A stretch of 64,000 bases of DNA from JBBQWR01 sp038210495 (GCA_038210495.1 JBBQWR010000023.1:12399-76398); one strand, 5' to 3'. Positions 9,521 to 19,666 are shown, numbered from the stretch's first letter. Made by a program: numbers and translations. Notes: generated by a model not told the origin, from the letters alone.

Positions 9521-10012
9521 ATGCAAAAAGCTATGTCTCCGCTTACTTCCGAGCAACACGAGCGGTTCATGCGATTGGCGATCTCCGAAGCGCGGATCGC
9601 GCTTTCGGAAAATGAGGTCCCCGTAGGCGCCGTCATCGTCAGCGGAGAGCAGACTATCGCGGCGGCCCATAATCAGCGGGAGCAACTTCGCGATCCGACG
9701 GCGCACGCGGAAATGATCGCACTGACTCAGGCTGCCAATGCCCTGGGGAGTTGGCGACTCGAAGGCTGCACGCTGCTGGTGACGCTCGAGCCGTGCCCGA
9801 TGTGCGCCGGCGCGATTGTGCAAGCCCGGATTCCCTGGGTCGTCTACGGAGCGACCGACCCCAAGGCGGGCGCGGTTCACACGCTCTATCAACTCTTGAG
9901 CGATTGTCGGCTCAATCATCAAGCCCAGGCGGTCGGCGGCGTGCTGGCCGCCGAATGCGGAGAACTACTTTCTCGCTTCTTCCGGCAGCAGCGGCTGCTT
10001 GGGAAAAAGTAG
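9521..10012 (+). CDS. tadA: tRNA-specific adenosine deaminase
   Basis: The product converts A34 to inosine in the tRNA-Arg(ACG) anticodon. The 163-residue length fits the family. The zinc and catalytic motif is complete: H62-A-E64 (in PTAHAEMIAL) and P-C92-P-M-C95. NEVPVGAVIV and the C-terminal GGVLAAECGELLSRFF helix are also typical of TadA. ATG 9533 (residue 5) is an alternative start; neither has a strong Shine-Dalgarno sequence. The gene stands alone, between a 15-bp hairpin and a convergent DUF1559 gene. Confidence 0.95.
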   Translation: MQKAMSPLTSEQHERFMRLAISEARIALSENEVPVGAVIVSGEQTIAAAHNQREQLRDPTAHAEMIALTQAANALGSWRLEGCTLLVTLEPCPMCAGAIVQARIPWVVYGATDPKAGAVHTLYQLLSDCRLNHQAQAVGGVLAAECGELLSRFFRQQRLLGKK

Positions 10013-10059
10013 GCTGCAAAATATACGCCGCCTCGCATCGACACAAGCGAAGTCGGCCC

Positions 10060-11001
10060 TTATTTAAAGTCGCCATCGCTCAGCACGAAGTTGGCCGGTA
10101 GATATTGCGAGACATCCTTGTTCGTCGGCGTGGGGTCGACGACCATCAGCGCCTGATAAACGCTATAGTTGACATCCTGCCGCAAGAAGATGACGTGACC
10201 ATCGCCGAAGACGACATTGACGCCGCCCGGATGATTGCTGGCCGGGCGATTGTACCGCGATGCACCGGTCGTCTGTTGCTTATCGCCGTTGATCTTTTGA
10301 GCCGCCGAGGGGCTGCTCGTCATCTCCCAGACGACGCCGGCCAGATTTTCGCCATCCGCGTCGTTGCCGACGACCCACCGCATGTTGGGATTGAGATTTT
10401 CGCTCGCGAAGATGATGGTGCTGGCCCCTTTGACTTTTTCGATGCTCTCGAGCGACTGTTTGATGACCGTGCTGGCGCCAAATTGATTGAAGCCGACGCC
10501 ATTGTAAGCGTAGTCCGGCGGATTGCTTCCGACGTTATCGGGCCGGCCGCAATTCATGGCGTACGACAAAACCGGACCGGTCATCGAGAGCGGCGGATTG
10601 CTCGGGCAGACCACAAAATCCCAGTACACGGCGGCTGCGGCTGCGTTTTGAGCCGCCGTTCCGGTCCACGCCGTCCAGAGATCGTTCTTCTCCAGAAACG
10701 GCGCCAAGGCCACGATCCAAGTCGTGCGATACGGAGAGGCGACGCTGAACGGCGCCGGCATCACATAGCCGGGAATCAGCGAACTGTTGCTCGTGCCGTA
10801 GGCTTGGAACGACTGCCCGACGCCGTGAAGATTGTTGGCGCAATTGATTCGCCGGGCGGCTTCGCGGGCCGCGTTCACCGCGGGCAGAAGCAGGGCCATG
10901 AGCATGCCGATGATGGTAATCACCACCAACAACTCGACCAGCGTAAACGCGGAACGTCCGCGACGGATAGACGTGGAACGAGAGCCTAAAGTACGCGACA
11001 T
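10060..11001 (-). CDS. DUF1559 prepilin-like protein
   Basis: The 313-residue paralogue of the 6100-7167 protein has a 17-residue basic leader (SRSTSIRRGRSA) and then FTLVELLVVITIIGMLMALLLPAVNAAREAARR, the class-defining prepilin helix. The DUF1559 body follows, with CPSNPP and the terminal NHPGGVNVVFGDGHVIFLR (H-x9-DG variant). It is processed by prepilin peptidase and displayed at the envelope, by family analogy. It converges with tadA, 47 bp apart. Confidence 0.92.
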   Translation of the reverse strand: MSRTLGSRSTSIRRGRSAFTLVELLVVITIIGMLMALLLPAVNAAREAARRINCANNLHGVGQSFQAYGTSNSSLIPGYVMPAPFSVASPYRTTWIVALAPFLEKNDLWTAWTGTAAQNAAAAAVYWDFVVCPSNPPLSMTGPVLSYAMNCGRPDNVGSNPPDYAYNGVGFNQFGASTVIKQSLESIEKVKGASTIIFASENLNPNMRWVVGNDADGENLAGVVWEMTSSPSAAQKINGDKQQTTGASRYNRPASNHPGGVNVVFGDGHVIFLRQDVNYSVYQALMVVDPTPTNKDVSQYLPANFVLSDGDFK

Positions 11002-11154
11002 CGCAGTGAATCCTCTCTGCAGTGCGCCGGAGAACCCGGCGTGGTGAACGGCCCCTGGAGAAGGGATTCCTTCGAGCCCAAAAGCCCGGCGGATTACCTC
11101 TTCACAGGTATTTTGCCAGATCGAATTGAATTCGTCCAGCTAATTCGAGAAAAG

Positions 11155-14058
11155 TTAGGCCGGCGGCAAATGGGCCCTGAAGGAACCCGTGAAAAATCGC
11201 CGTGCTGGGCGGGCAGCAAAAATCAAACAAGCCATCCCGAGCAGAACGATCGTCGACGGTTCGGGCGCGACGCTGAAATTCGGCTGGAGGGATAAGCCAC
11301 CCTGACCGAGGCTTGCCGCGCCGTTTTGAGTCGATGAATTCCCTCCGCTGGCTAAACCGGTTGCGCCGCTGCCCAACATGACATTTCCGGCGGTCGTCGT
11401 CGACACGGCGAAATCCGCGAAGGGAACATTCGCGGAACTTGCGGCGACTGCGGACAACGGGGATGTCACGGCAGACCGGCTCAACAGCAGGGGCTGTAGA
11501 TTTGCGTTCGCCGCCGAGATCGTAGCGGCGATGGAGCCACCACCGCCGAACGTCGCGCTCGCTGCATCCAGCGCAATACCGTTGCCCGCGCTATTGGTGG
11601 CGCGGAGCGAAAACACACCGCCTTGGCCGATGACCAACGAATTTTGGGTGATGCTGGTAGCCGTGAGCGATGCGCCTGCGGCGAGTTGGGTCGTGCCGCT
11701 GCCGGTGATTTGGCCGACCTGCTGATTCGTTCCGGAGACGAGCACTCCCGCGGCGGCCGTGCTGGCGTTATTTATGCCGGCGTAATTACCGCTGCCGGAC
11801 AACGCGGAAACCGTCCCGGCCAACTCCAGTGTCGCGGCGTTGGCTACGGAGACCGTGACCCCCGAAGAACCGATGGTCGCCATGCCGGAGTTAACGTTGA
11901 ACATGAGCGTGCCAGTGTTGACGGTCAACGCACTGCCGGCATTCAGGGTCGGCGCGCCGTCCAATTCCAAAGTGCCGACGCCCGATTTCGTGAAATTGCC
12001 CGAGTCGATTAGATTCCCGCCAAACACGCCGCCGCTCGTTTGATTATCGACGAGCGTCACGCCACCGGCGATGTTGACAAGCGCCGCTCCGTTTCCGGTT
12101 ACCGCGCCGGACAACCCGCCGATCGTTTGGTTCGAATTCAAGATGACTGAACTGGTCACGCCGCTGGCCGCGTTGATCGTTAATCCGCCGGTAATATTCC
12201 CCAGCGTGCCGGCGCCGCTGACCGTGACTGTGCCGCTGTTAACGGTTGTCCCGCCCGCGTACGAATTGGCGACGGAAAGATTGAGTCCACCAGTTCCTGA
12301 CATCGTCACCGAGCCGTTGCCGCTGATCGCGCCTGTGATAGATGTGTTGCCCGCGCCGGCGAACGTAAGTGGGAGCCCTGTTGCCGTATTTGGCAGCGTG
12401 GTCGAGATGCCCCCAGACAGCGTGAGCGTGGCGCCCGCCGTCGTCGAGCCGATCGTAGCGCCGCCCGCGGCGAGCGAGATCGAACCCGAAAAAGAGTTGG
12501 CGCCGCTGACGCTTCGTAGCGAGCCGCCCGGATTGGATGCCAACCCAGTTCCCGCCAAGGTCAAGGGCAGAGGGCCGATCGAGACACCTCCTTGCAATTC
12601 AAGCGCGGCGCCGGGGCTGACATTGACCAAGGACGCGGTTCCCAAGCCGCTCGAATTCTGTACGTTGATTCGCCCGGCGTTGATCATCACTTGGCTCGTG
12701 AACGAATTGGCGCCGGCAAGCGTCACCATTGCGGTCCCGTTTTTGACGATTCCCGTCGAGCCGGTGATTCCAAGTGTATTCCCGGCCGCGTCGCTGAACG
12801 AGTAGTTCACCAAACTGTTGTTGAACGTGACGGAGGCCGGCGAGACGCCGCTCGCCGGCCCGATGACGATTGAGGCGTTCGTGATCGGGGCCCCAGTAAT
12901 GGGAATGGTGTCGTCGAATTCGGCGCTGGTCACATTGTGATAACTGACGGGAGTGACGCCGCTCATCCAATTCAAGCTCAGCGATGAGGTATCCCACGAG
13001 CTGCTGGATTGTCCCGTCCAAGGAAGCGGCGTGATGACATCGAGAATCGTCGAGCGGTAATTCGATAGATTAGCGATATAGGTCGACTCGCCATAAAGGG
13101 CATAAGCATTTGCATTGCCCGGGTAGCTATTAATGGCCAGCATGACTCCCGACAGCGTCCATGATCCGGCGCTTCCCGAAAACACGGCGCCGCCAGAATC
13201 TCCGTTCGATGCTTGGGCTTCGGAGGCCACGTTCGGCTGGCCATTTGAGTACGTGGGATCGTTAAACGTCGTGTAAAAGGCTTTTGTGTTGTAGGTGCTA
13301 TTGTTGTACTGATATGTGGCGATTGCTCCCGTTTGGGTGATTGAATTCTGTCCCCACCGTATAGTTTGATTGGGAGAACTGTCACCGAAGCCAGCAGCTT
13401 GGAACGTGCCTGTCGTGAAGTTGCTGCTATCCACGGCCGGCAGAGGATCGACCGGCGGATTTGGCGCCGTCGGTTGCGACGCCCCGAGGGTCACTGTGGC
13501 CGTGCCGCCGCCGACATTCACGGCGACGTTCGGAAAATAGACCGGGCCTGTCGTCGTTCGCCCGTTCCCTACCATGATGACGGTTGAATTGAACGCCGGC
13601 GGGGAACTGGCGATTGCGAGCGACGACAGACCAGGATCGGCGTCGAGGCTGACAAGTCGAAGGTCGGCCACGGTTCCGGCGAGGCTACCGCTATTTGCAA
13701 ATACGGAATCGACGGAATTCATGATGGGGTAGGTGGCGCTCGACGTTCCGCCATTGATTAGGAACGTCGGCTGCCGCCCCGACGTATTGACATGATCCGC
13801 AGTCAGTGCCCATCGGTTTCCCAGGTAAACGATTGACCCGCCGGCGAGAATCCCGACATGATAGAATCCCGGATCATTACCGGAGCCCACTGGCGGCGTC
13901 GTATTGCCCGTCCCATTGCCGTTGGTGGAGTCACCGACAACGACCACGGCGGGAGCAATGCCCGATGAACTCAACCAGATCGAGAGCGCGACTATCGCGG
14001 TTTGCCAAGACAGTGGCTTATAGCTGCAGCGTTGCGATCGGATCATTGGCAAATACAA
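11155..14058 (-). CDS. Secreted trypsin-like protein with autotransporter-type repeats and PEP-CTERM anchor
   Basis: The 967-residue product has an export signal (about 15-38), then a trypsin-like domain (about 45-330) whose likely triad is H89 (ALTADHV), D132 (TVADLRLV) and S288 (SNGDSGGAVF). From about 380 to 910 it consists of Gly/Ser/Thr-rich autotransporter-associated beta-strand repeats (for example MVTLAGANSFTSQV and LNLSVANSYAGGTTV). It ends with APEPSTIVLLGMACLIFAARPARRFF, a PEP-CTERM-type signal with helix and basic tail. The probable fate is export and sorting to the surface by an exosortase-like system. ATG 14046 is an alternative start. Whether the protease is active cannot be told from sequence alone. 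Confidence 0.85.
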   Translation of the reverse strand: MYLPMIRSQRCSYKPLSWQTAIVALSIWLSSSGIAPAVVVVGDSTNGNGTGNTTPPVGSGNDPGFYHVGILAGGSIVYLGNRWALTADHVNTSGRQPTFLINGGTSSATYPIMNSVDSVFANSGSLAGTVADLRLVSLDADPGLSSLAIASSPPAFNSTVIMVGNGRTTTGPVYFPNVAVNVGGGTATVTLGASQPTAPNPPVDPLPAVDSSNFTTGTFQAAGFGDSSPNQTIRWGQNSITQTGAIATYQYNNSTYNTKAFYTTFNDPTYSNGQPNVASEAQASNGDSGGAVFSGSAGSWTLSGVMLAINSYPGNANAYALYGESTYIANLSNYRSTILDVITPLPWTGQSSSSWDTSSLSLNWMSGVTPVSYHNVTSAEFDDTIPITGAPITNASIVIGPASGVSPASVTFNNSLVNYSFSDAAGNTLGITGSTGIVKNGTAMVTLAGANSFTSQVMINAGRINVQNSSGLGTASLVNVSPGAALELQGGVSIGPLPLTLAGTGLASNPGGSLRSVSGANSFSGSISLAAGGATIGSTTAGATLTLSGGISTTLPNTATGLPLTFAGAGNTSITGAISGNGSVTMSGTGGLNLSVANSYAGGTTVNSGTVTVSGAGTLGNITGGLTINAASGVTSSVILNSNQTIGGLSGAVTGNGAALVNIAGGVTLVDNQTSGGVFGGNLIDSGNFTKSGVGTLELDGAPTLNAGSALTVNTGTLMFNVNSGMATIGSSGVTVSVANAATLELAGTVSALSGSGNYAGINNASTAAAGVLVSGTNQQVGQITGSGTTQLAAGASLTATSITQNSLVIGQGGVFSLRATNSAGNGIALDAASATFGGGGSIAATISAANANLQPLLLSRSAVTSPLSAVAASSANVPFADFAVSTTTAGNVMLGSGATGLASGGNSSTQNGAASLGQGGLSLQPNFSVAPEPSTIVLLGMACLIFAARPARRFFTGSFRAHLPPA

Positions 14059-14414
14059 ACTGGCAAGATGACGGCCGAAATGGGCGCACGCGACGAGACC
14101 TAAGCGGCCGAATCGTAGTCAATCCGGAGCCGAATCAAGAGAAATCAACCGCAAAAGACATGAGCGAACGAAGATGAGCAATACGTCAACTCAATATCTA
14201 ATCTTAATCGGAGTTGCGCTTTCGCACAAAACAATTTTTTCAGTTGGGGTCAAAAACACAAGCCGGCTGACATCAAATCAATTGATTGAAATGTGGGGTC
14301 GGACGCGGAACTCTCTGGCGGCGGCGACCCAAATTCCTCTACAATCGCCAAGTATCGGCCCTCTTGACCCCTGCCGATTTGTGATTCCGTTGAGTTCCTT
14401 CACGGAGACGCCCA
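14059..14414. other. Divergent intergenic region
   Basis: 356 bases separate the divergent PEP-CTERM protease gene and the C45 gene. It is somewhat AT-richer than its surroundings and presumably holds both promoters. I see no clear repeat, RNA or gene in it. Confidence 0.4.
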
Positions 14415-15665
14415 ATGTTCAAAATGCGTGACTTTCGGAAACTTTGCTGGCTTGGACTCTTGGGAATCGGGCTATGGCTCTGTCTCGCGCCACAGGGCCG
14501 AGCCGAGGTCATCGCCCGCTGCGGCCAGGGCTGGCTCGAAAAGATTGACGGCTATCCGGTCCTGCATCTCAAGGGGACGCCCTGGGAGATGGGCTACCAG
14601 CATGGCGCCCTGCTTAAGGACTCGGTTCGCGAGAATATGCACAATATTCTTGAGGTCGAGGGAAACGCCAACGTCAAGGTGGGCCCGATCACGATCAAGC
14701 CCCGATGGTTGATGGATGCCGTGCCCGAGATCCAGCGCCCCTTCGTGCCGACCAAGTATTTCGACGAACTGGCCGGTCTCGCCGCCGGCAGCGGGCTCGA
14801 TAAGCAAGACGTCATTGCCGGCAATTTCGTCCCGGAGTTGTTTCACTGCTCAGGGTTCGCGATCATGAATTCGGCGACCACTGACGGCACGTTGTATCAC
14901 GGTAGGGTGCTCGATTATGCGATCCGCTGGCATCTGCAAGATCATGCGGTGCTGATGGTCACCGAGCCGGAAGGCGGAATTTCCTTCGTGAACGTGACGT
15001 ATGCGGGCTTCATCGGCTCGGTAACCGGCATGAATGCCCATCACGTATCGATCGGCGAAATGGGGGGGGGCGGCTTAGGGCATTGGCAAGGGATGCCAAT
15101 GGCCCTGCTGGTGCGCGAGGCGCTGGAAAAGGCCGACGATTTGGAGGCCGCGATAGCCGTCTTTCGCGATCATCCGCGAACTTGCCAATACTTTTATGTG
15201 ATCGCCGATGGCAACACGAATCGCGCCGTGGGCGTGCAGGCCACCTGGGAATCGCTCCGCACGGTCAAGCCGGGCGAAAGCGACCCGCTGCTGCCCAAGC
15301 CCGTGAAAGACTGCGTGCTGCTGTCCGCCGGCAAGCGTTACGATGAGCTCGTGCGCCGGGCCAGCGAGGGGCATGGAAAGTTCGACGCCGAATCGGCGCG
15401 GCGCCTAATGGACTGCCCGGTCGCCATGAAGTCGAACCTGCACGATGTGCTTTTCGCGCCGGCCAGCACAAAACTGTGGGTCGCCAACGCCACGGCCGAT
15501 TGCAAGCCGGCCGCCGAGCAACCGTATCACGCCTTCCAACTATCCGAGCTGCTCAAGCGCAAACCCGATCCGGCCACGCCCGAGATTCCGCTCGTGAAAC
15601 GCAGCGAAACGTCCGCCAAGACGGCTCGCGCGGATGTGTCTCTGGAAATTCCGAGCAAGAAATAA
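14415..15665 (+). CDS. C45-type N-terminal-nucleophile hydrolase (acyl-CoA:6-APA acyltransferase-like), exported
   Basis: The 416-residue product has a signal peptide (about 8-30, ending GRA-EV), then the C45 hallmarks: GTPWEMGYQHGALLKD near 55-69 and the putative nucleophile C145 in FHCSGFAIMNSATTDGTLYHGRVLDY. In the family, autocleavage frees this Cys as the N-terminal nucleophile for linear amide hydrolysis or acyl transfer. Substrates of planctomycete members are unknown. GGAG at 14404-14407 is well placed for ATG 14415. It converges with the glycoside hydrolase gene, with no obvious terminator between them. Confidence 0.82.
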   Translation: MFKMRDFRKLCWLGLLGIGLWLCLAPQGRAEVIARCGQGWLEKIDGYPVLHLKGTPWEMGYQHGALLKDSVRENMHNILEVEGNANVKVGPITIKPRWLMDAVPEIQRPFVPTKYFDELAGLAAGSGLDKQDVIAGNFVPELFHCSGFAIMNSATTDGTLYHGRVLDYAIRWHLQDHAVLMVTEPEGGISFVNVTYAGFIGSVTGMNAHHVSIGEMGGGGLGHWQGMPMALLVREALEKADDLEAAIAVFRDHPRTCQYFYVIADGNTNRAVGVQATWESLRTVKPGESDPLLPKPVKDCVLLSAGKRYDELVRRASEGHGKFDAESARRLMDCPVAMKSNLHDVLFAPASTKLWVANATADCKPAAEQPYHAFQLSELLKRKPDPATPEIPLVKRSETSAKTARADVSLEIPSKK

Positions 15666-15710
15666 CAATTACGTTAAGCATGTATCCGTCACGCTTCACG
15701 CTCCACGCCT

Positions 15711-18440
15711 TCACTGCGCGATCAGATAATAAATCGTCGTCGGTCTGAGCGTAATTGAATCGGCGTGTCCGACGACCCCTGCTGGAAGTCCACTGTGGTC
15801 AAGTGCCCGCACTGTGAGTTTCGCCGCGTCCGATCGCTTGAATTTCACCGTGCCGGAGATCTCCTTGACGAGCCACGGGTCGTGGCCGAGATTGACGATC
15901 CGCTTTACGCCGGCGCCGGCCGCCTCGGTTCGAAAATCGGTCGGCCGCTCTTCCGTCATCGCTTGCAACAGGATTCGGCGCGACTTGGCCAAGGGTTGCC
16001 CATCGAGACTGACCGCCACGATGTGCCCCAGCGACAGGTCCGAGGAAATGACGATGTCGCCAAGCTCGGTTGGTCCGGCCTCAAGCAAGGCGCCGCTCAG
16101 GCCCTGGGCGGCTGGCGCGTCGATCGTAAGCAACCCCTTGCCGTAGTCCAATTTCAATTGGCGGGTGCTGCTGGTCACCATCTGGGCTTTATGATCGATG
16201 TAGGGTTCGAGATCGACGGCCGCGACGTGCGTAGCGCGGTTCTCCGCAAAGTTGACGTTTGCCCGGCCAGCGAAATGCACCAGTGGATCGATCACTTGTC
16301 CAGCCTTAACCGAGACTGTCGGCGGGACGTCCTTCAGCCGTAGCTCATCCAGCGCGGCGTCCTGCGGCAGCGGAGTGCCTTGCAGTTTGTAAAGATCGTC
16401 GAGATTAAGCGTCAAGTCGACGAGCAGCTTGCCTTCGTCAACCAGACCCCGCCGATAGATTAGCGCGGCCGCCGGAAACTGGCCCATCATCGCGGGCGTC
16501 GCCACGGTCCAGGGCTGCGTGAATATGCCGTAGTGCGTCGCCCACCGGTCGCCGTCAAAGGCGAAATGCACGACGCAGTCGGTCCCTTGCAAGGCGCCGT
16601 AGGCCGCGTAGTAAAGCGGCGCCTCGGACCGAAATCGGTTCGGCCGATTAAACGTGGTCTCCGAAATCATCGAGGGCTTGTCGTCGTAGCTCGGGTCCAT
16701 CACGGGATGGACGAACTGCTTCGGCTTGCCCGGCTCTTCCGCGTCGAATCGCAAAGCGCTGCGGTCGCTGTAAGTATGGCCGACGCGAATCGACCACTCG
16801 GCAGCCTCCCCTTTGTCGTTACAACCGAAGTAGCCATGCCGGTCGATGAAATCGCCGGGAGTGTAGCTGTATTTTTCCAGCGGTCCCAAGACCTGCGGGC
16901 TCGCGGTGACCCAGTTTGACCCGGTAACGACTCCTTTGAAGCCGAGCTCGCGCAAAAATTTCCGCGTGTCATCGTAAAACTGCCGCTGACTGAAGACCAG
17001 AAACCGAACAGTGTCCTGGTCTCTCGCCGATTTTTCGTTGAAGACGTTCCATAGCGGCCGAAAGCCGATTCGGCCCGCGCCAATATTGTCTCGACCGTCC
17101 TTTTGGCCCTTCCAAGCCGCGAGCGCCTTGTCGAGCGAGCCGTATCTTTGCTTGAGCCAATCGCCGAACTGGGTTTCGACAAGCTTGAGCTCCGGGTCGG
17201 GGATATTGCCGGCCGCGAAGGTCCAAAACAAATACGAGTCTTCGTTGATTAATTCGGCCCCAAACACGGCCGGCTCGTCGATCAGCCGCTTGCCGGTCGT
17301 CGGACTGGGGGTCAACAACAGCGCTTTCCACCACTTGCGATATTGATTCTGAAAGTCTTTGTTGAAGTACAGCGAGGCAAACGGATGCTTTCCGCCGTCG
17401 TAGCCGGCAAGCCATGGCGTGTCTGGTTTGGGGCTGAGCCAAATCGGGAAGTAGACCGAGAAGTGCGAATAAATACCCTCGGCCTTCATCGTCTCGACGA
17501 TGTCGATCGCATGGCGGACCTTCGCCGGGTCCACGTCGCCCCGCTCGTCAAAATAGCCGCCGTGAATCCGAACTAGATTCACGCCGTATCGAGCAAGCAG
17601 CCGAGCACATTGGGCGAGAGATTTTCGATCTGACAAATCGCCGGGGGGTCCGTTGACCGCCCAAAACCGGACGGGCTCGCCCGTAACCGTGTGAACGAAC
17701 CGCGATCCCTTGACGCCGATAAATCCGCCGGCGCCCGCGAGCGGTTCGTTCAAATCGCGAAGGTCGAGCGCCGAACCGCCCGATCCAACGGGCAGTTCGA
17801 CCTTGGCTTCAAAGGCGAACCAACCCTTGTTCCCCTCGGACGCTTGCTTGAGCGCCGTCGCGACGTCGCCGGGCTTAAGAATTCCATGTGGCTGAAACGA
17901 TTCGTCAGTCAGCACAAAGCAGTCGAGATAGCCGTGATTGCTGTTGGGCCCCTCGATCTTGAAGCGGATCGTGTTCTTCTTGTCGCGAAGCTGGACGTCG
18001 CCGACGTGAAACCAAGCGATGAATCGCAGATCGGGCTTGTCGTCGGCAGCGACGTTTTCCGAGCCGACGGCTCCTTTGCTCAGATCGATTTTTTTCCAAT
18101 CGGCGTCGTTCAGTCGGAACGACATGCTGGACTGGATCGGATTGGCGCGCACCCAAAGCTCGTGTTTGCCGGTTTTGGCAGCCGTGAAGTCGTACTGGGC
18201 TTCGCCCGGCTTGTCCTTGTCGAAATTGCTGATGAAATCGCCGCCGGAAAAATGATCTTTCTTCACTTGGTCGTACCACCAGGGATGCCGATGCATGGTG
18301 GATTGCGTCGGATTTTCTCCCTCGATCCAGATGGTTTCGCCATGGGCCGTCGATGCGGTCAACGAGACTGCGCCAATCAGCATCGTTAACCTCACAAGCC
18401 AACGAATCGATCGCACGAACGGCAAAACGGTGGTCGCCAT
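15711..18440 (-). CDS. Exported GH5-like glycoside hydrolase with N-terminal carbohydrate-binding-like domain
   Basis: The 909-residue product has a signal peptide (about 12-34), a jelly-roll CBM-like domain (35-180, starting TIWIEGENPTQS), a spacer, and a TIM-barrel of glycosidase type (about 230-620). VNLVRIHGGYFD near 288 and the Asn-Glu pair N399-E400 (AELINEDSYLF) mark the acid/base. E594 (SMISETTFNRPNRF) is the likely nucleophile. A beta-rich C-terminal region follows. This fits clan GH-A, nearest to GH5-like planctomycete enzymes; the polysaccharide is unknown. The XylR-like regulator gene ends 59 bp upstream on the same strand, so it probably controls this enzyme. Confidence 0.8.
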   Translation of the reverse strand: MATTVLPFVRSIRWLVRLTMLIGAVSLTASTAHGETIWIEGENPTQSTMHRHPWWYDQVKKDHFSGGDFISNFDKDKPGEAQYDFTAAKTGKHELWVRANPIQSSMSFRLNDADWKKIDLSKGAVGSENVAADDKPDLRFIAWFHVGDVQLRDKKNTIRFKIEGPNSNHGYLDCFVLTDESFQPHGILKPGDVATALKQASEGNKGWFAFEAKVELPVGSGGSALDLRDLNEPLAGAGGFIGVKGSRFVHTVTGEPVRFWAVNGPPGDLSDRKSLAQCARLLARYGVNLVRIHGGYFDERGDVDPAKVRHAIDIVETMKAEGIYSHFSVYFPIWLSPKPDTPWLAGYDGGKHPFASLYFNKDFQNQYRKWWKALLLTPSPTTGKRLIDEPAVFGAELINEDSYLFWTFAAGNIPDPELKLVETQFGDWLKQRYGSLDKALAAWKGQKDGRDNIGAGRIGFRPLWNVFNEKSARDQDTVRFLVFSQRQFYDDTRKFLRELGFKGVVTGSNWVTASPQVLGPLEKYSYTPGDFIDRHGYFGCNDKGEAAEWSIRVGHTYSDRSALRFDAEEPGKPKQFVHPVMDPSYDDKPSMISETTFNRPNRFRSEAPLYYAAYGALQGTDCVVHFAFDGDRWATHYGIFTQPWTVATPAMMGQFPAAALIYRRGLVDEGKLLVDLTLNLDDLYKLQGTPLPQDAALDELRLKDVPPTVSVKAGQVIDPLVHFAGRANVNFAENRATHVAAVDLEPYIDHKAQMVTSSTRQLKLDYGKGLLTIDAPAAQGLSGALLEAGPTELGDIVISSDLSLGHIVAVSLDGQPLAKSRRILLQAMTEERPTDFRTEAAGAGVKRIVNLGHDPWLVKEISGTVKFKRSDAAKLTVRALDHSGLPAGVVGHADSITLRPTTIYYLIAQ

Positions 18441-18499
18441 AAAAAATTCCGCTGTCGGAGCCCTTAAAGAGATGGTGATACGTCGATCTCGCCAATCGG

Positions 18500-19666
18500 T
18501 TATTGCAGATATTTGAGCCGTTTTGAGCGATAATCGCCGGGCGAGACGCCCTCCTCGCGCTTGAAGGCCACGCTCAGATACTCGGGATGCTTGAAGCCGG
18601 CCCGGGGCGCGATTTCAGCGAGCGACATGTCGGTTTCTTCCAGAAGTTGCTTAACGCGCTGCAATTGCACCCGCAAGATTTCCTCGTGAGGCGTTCGACC
18701 CAGCGCTTTCTTGAATCGGCTCTCCAAGATGCTTCGGGACATCGGAACGACGCTCAGCAGGTTCTCGACCTTAATTCCGTTGATGGCATGTTCGCGAATA
18801 TACCGCACGGCCGTCGAAACCGCGGAATCGGCGATCGCCAGCACATCGCTCGACGGTCGCGTGCAAACACCGAGCGGCTCGATGAGCCGGAGCATGTCGG
18901 CGATCGTCTGCCCGCGCATCATGGCATCGAGCGACTCGGCCGTTTCGTAGCCGATCCGCAAGGTGTCGCAGATGATGCTCGACAAGGGCGGATCGGTCAA
19001 GTTGCAGAGCAATTCGTCGTTATCGACGCCGATCACGGCCAGTTCGTCGGGAACGGCGACCTCGACTCGGCGGCAGGCTTCGAGTACTTGCCAGCCCCGC
19101 AGATCGTTGCATGCCATCACCCCGCACGGTTTCCGCAACCCGCGCAACCACTCGCCAAGCTTTATATCCTCCTGCTGCCACGAGACGGACGATTTGCCGG
19201 ACGAGGTCGCGGCCGGTAACGTTGTGAGCGAGCAACCGGCCTGCTCGGCGAAGTGCGTGAACCAATGGCATCGTTCGCGCGACCAGGCAAAATGATCGAT
19301 GCCGCAAAAAGCCAGATTTTTAAATCCCCGTTGGGTAAGATGCTCGACGGCCATGCGGGCGACGGCCCGATTGTCGGTTTCCACGCACAACAGGCTGGGC
19401 GCCAATCGACTGCCGCTGACATCGACCGATGGCGCCTTCATCGCCAACACGGCCTTGGCGATCTGCGGAGTGATAATCCGCGCGATGATGCCTTCGCCGT
19501 GCCAGTTTTTGAGCCAGTCGGGAGGCGAATTTCCTAAACCCTGGTCGGCTAGGTAGATCGACCACAATTGGTGGTCGCGCATGTAGGAGTAAATACCCCG
19601 CATGACGCCCCGGGCGTAGGCGTTGGAGCGCTCAATCAGCAGGGCGATGTTCGGCCGTTTCGCCAT
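18500..19666 (-). CDS. XylR-like AraC-family regulator with sugar-binding domain
   Basis: The 388-residue product begins with a LacI/periplasmic-binding-protein-like sensor (about 5-275; RPNIALLIERSNAYARGVMRGI and VMACNDLRGWQVLEACR). A C-terminal AraC DNA-binding domain with two helix-turn-helices follows (about 285-388; SLAEIAPRAGFKHPEYLSVAFKREEGVSPGDYR). This is the E. coli XylR arrangement, in which the sensor binds a sugar and the C-terminus binds promoter repeats. It lies immediately upstream of and co-directional with the glycoside hydrolase gene. The effector is probably a product of that enzyme (inference). Confidence 0.9.
   Translation of the reverse strand: MAKRPNIALLIERSNAYARGVMRGIYSYMRDHQLWSIYLADQGLGNSPPDWLKNWHGEGIIARIITPQIAKAVLAMKAPSVDVSGSRLAPSLLCVETDNRAVARMAVEHLTQRGFKNLAFCGIDHFAWSRERCHWFTHFAEQAGCSLTTLPAATSSGKSSVSWQQEDIKLGEWLRGLRKPCGVMACNDLRGWQVLEACRRVEVAVPDELAVIGVDNDELLCNLTDPPLSSIICDTLRIGYETAESLDAMMRGQTIADMLRLIEPLGVCTRPSSDVLAIADSAVSTAVRYIREHAINGIKVENLLSVVPMSRSILESRFKKALGRTPHEEILRVQLQRVKQLLEETDMSLAEIAPRAGFKHPEYLSVAFKREEGVSPGDYRSKRLKYLQ

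Noticed and set aside
12071..12805. 244-codon plus-strand Pro/Val-rich frame
   Set aside because: It is the antisense shadow of the beta-strand repeats of the 11155-14058 gene; a similar shadow occurs at 58233-59627.
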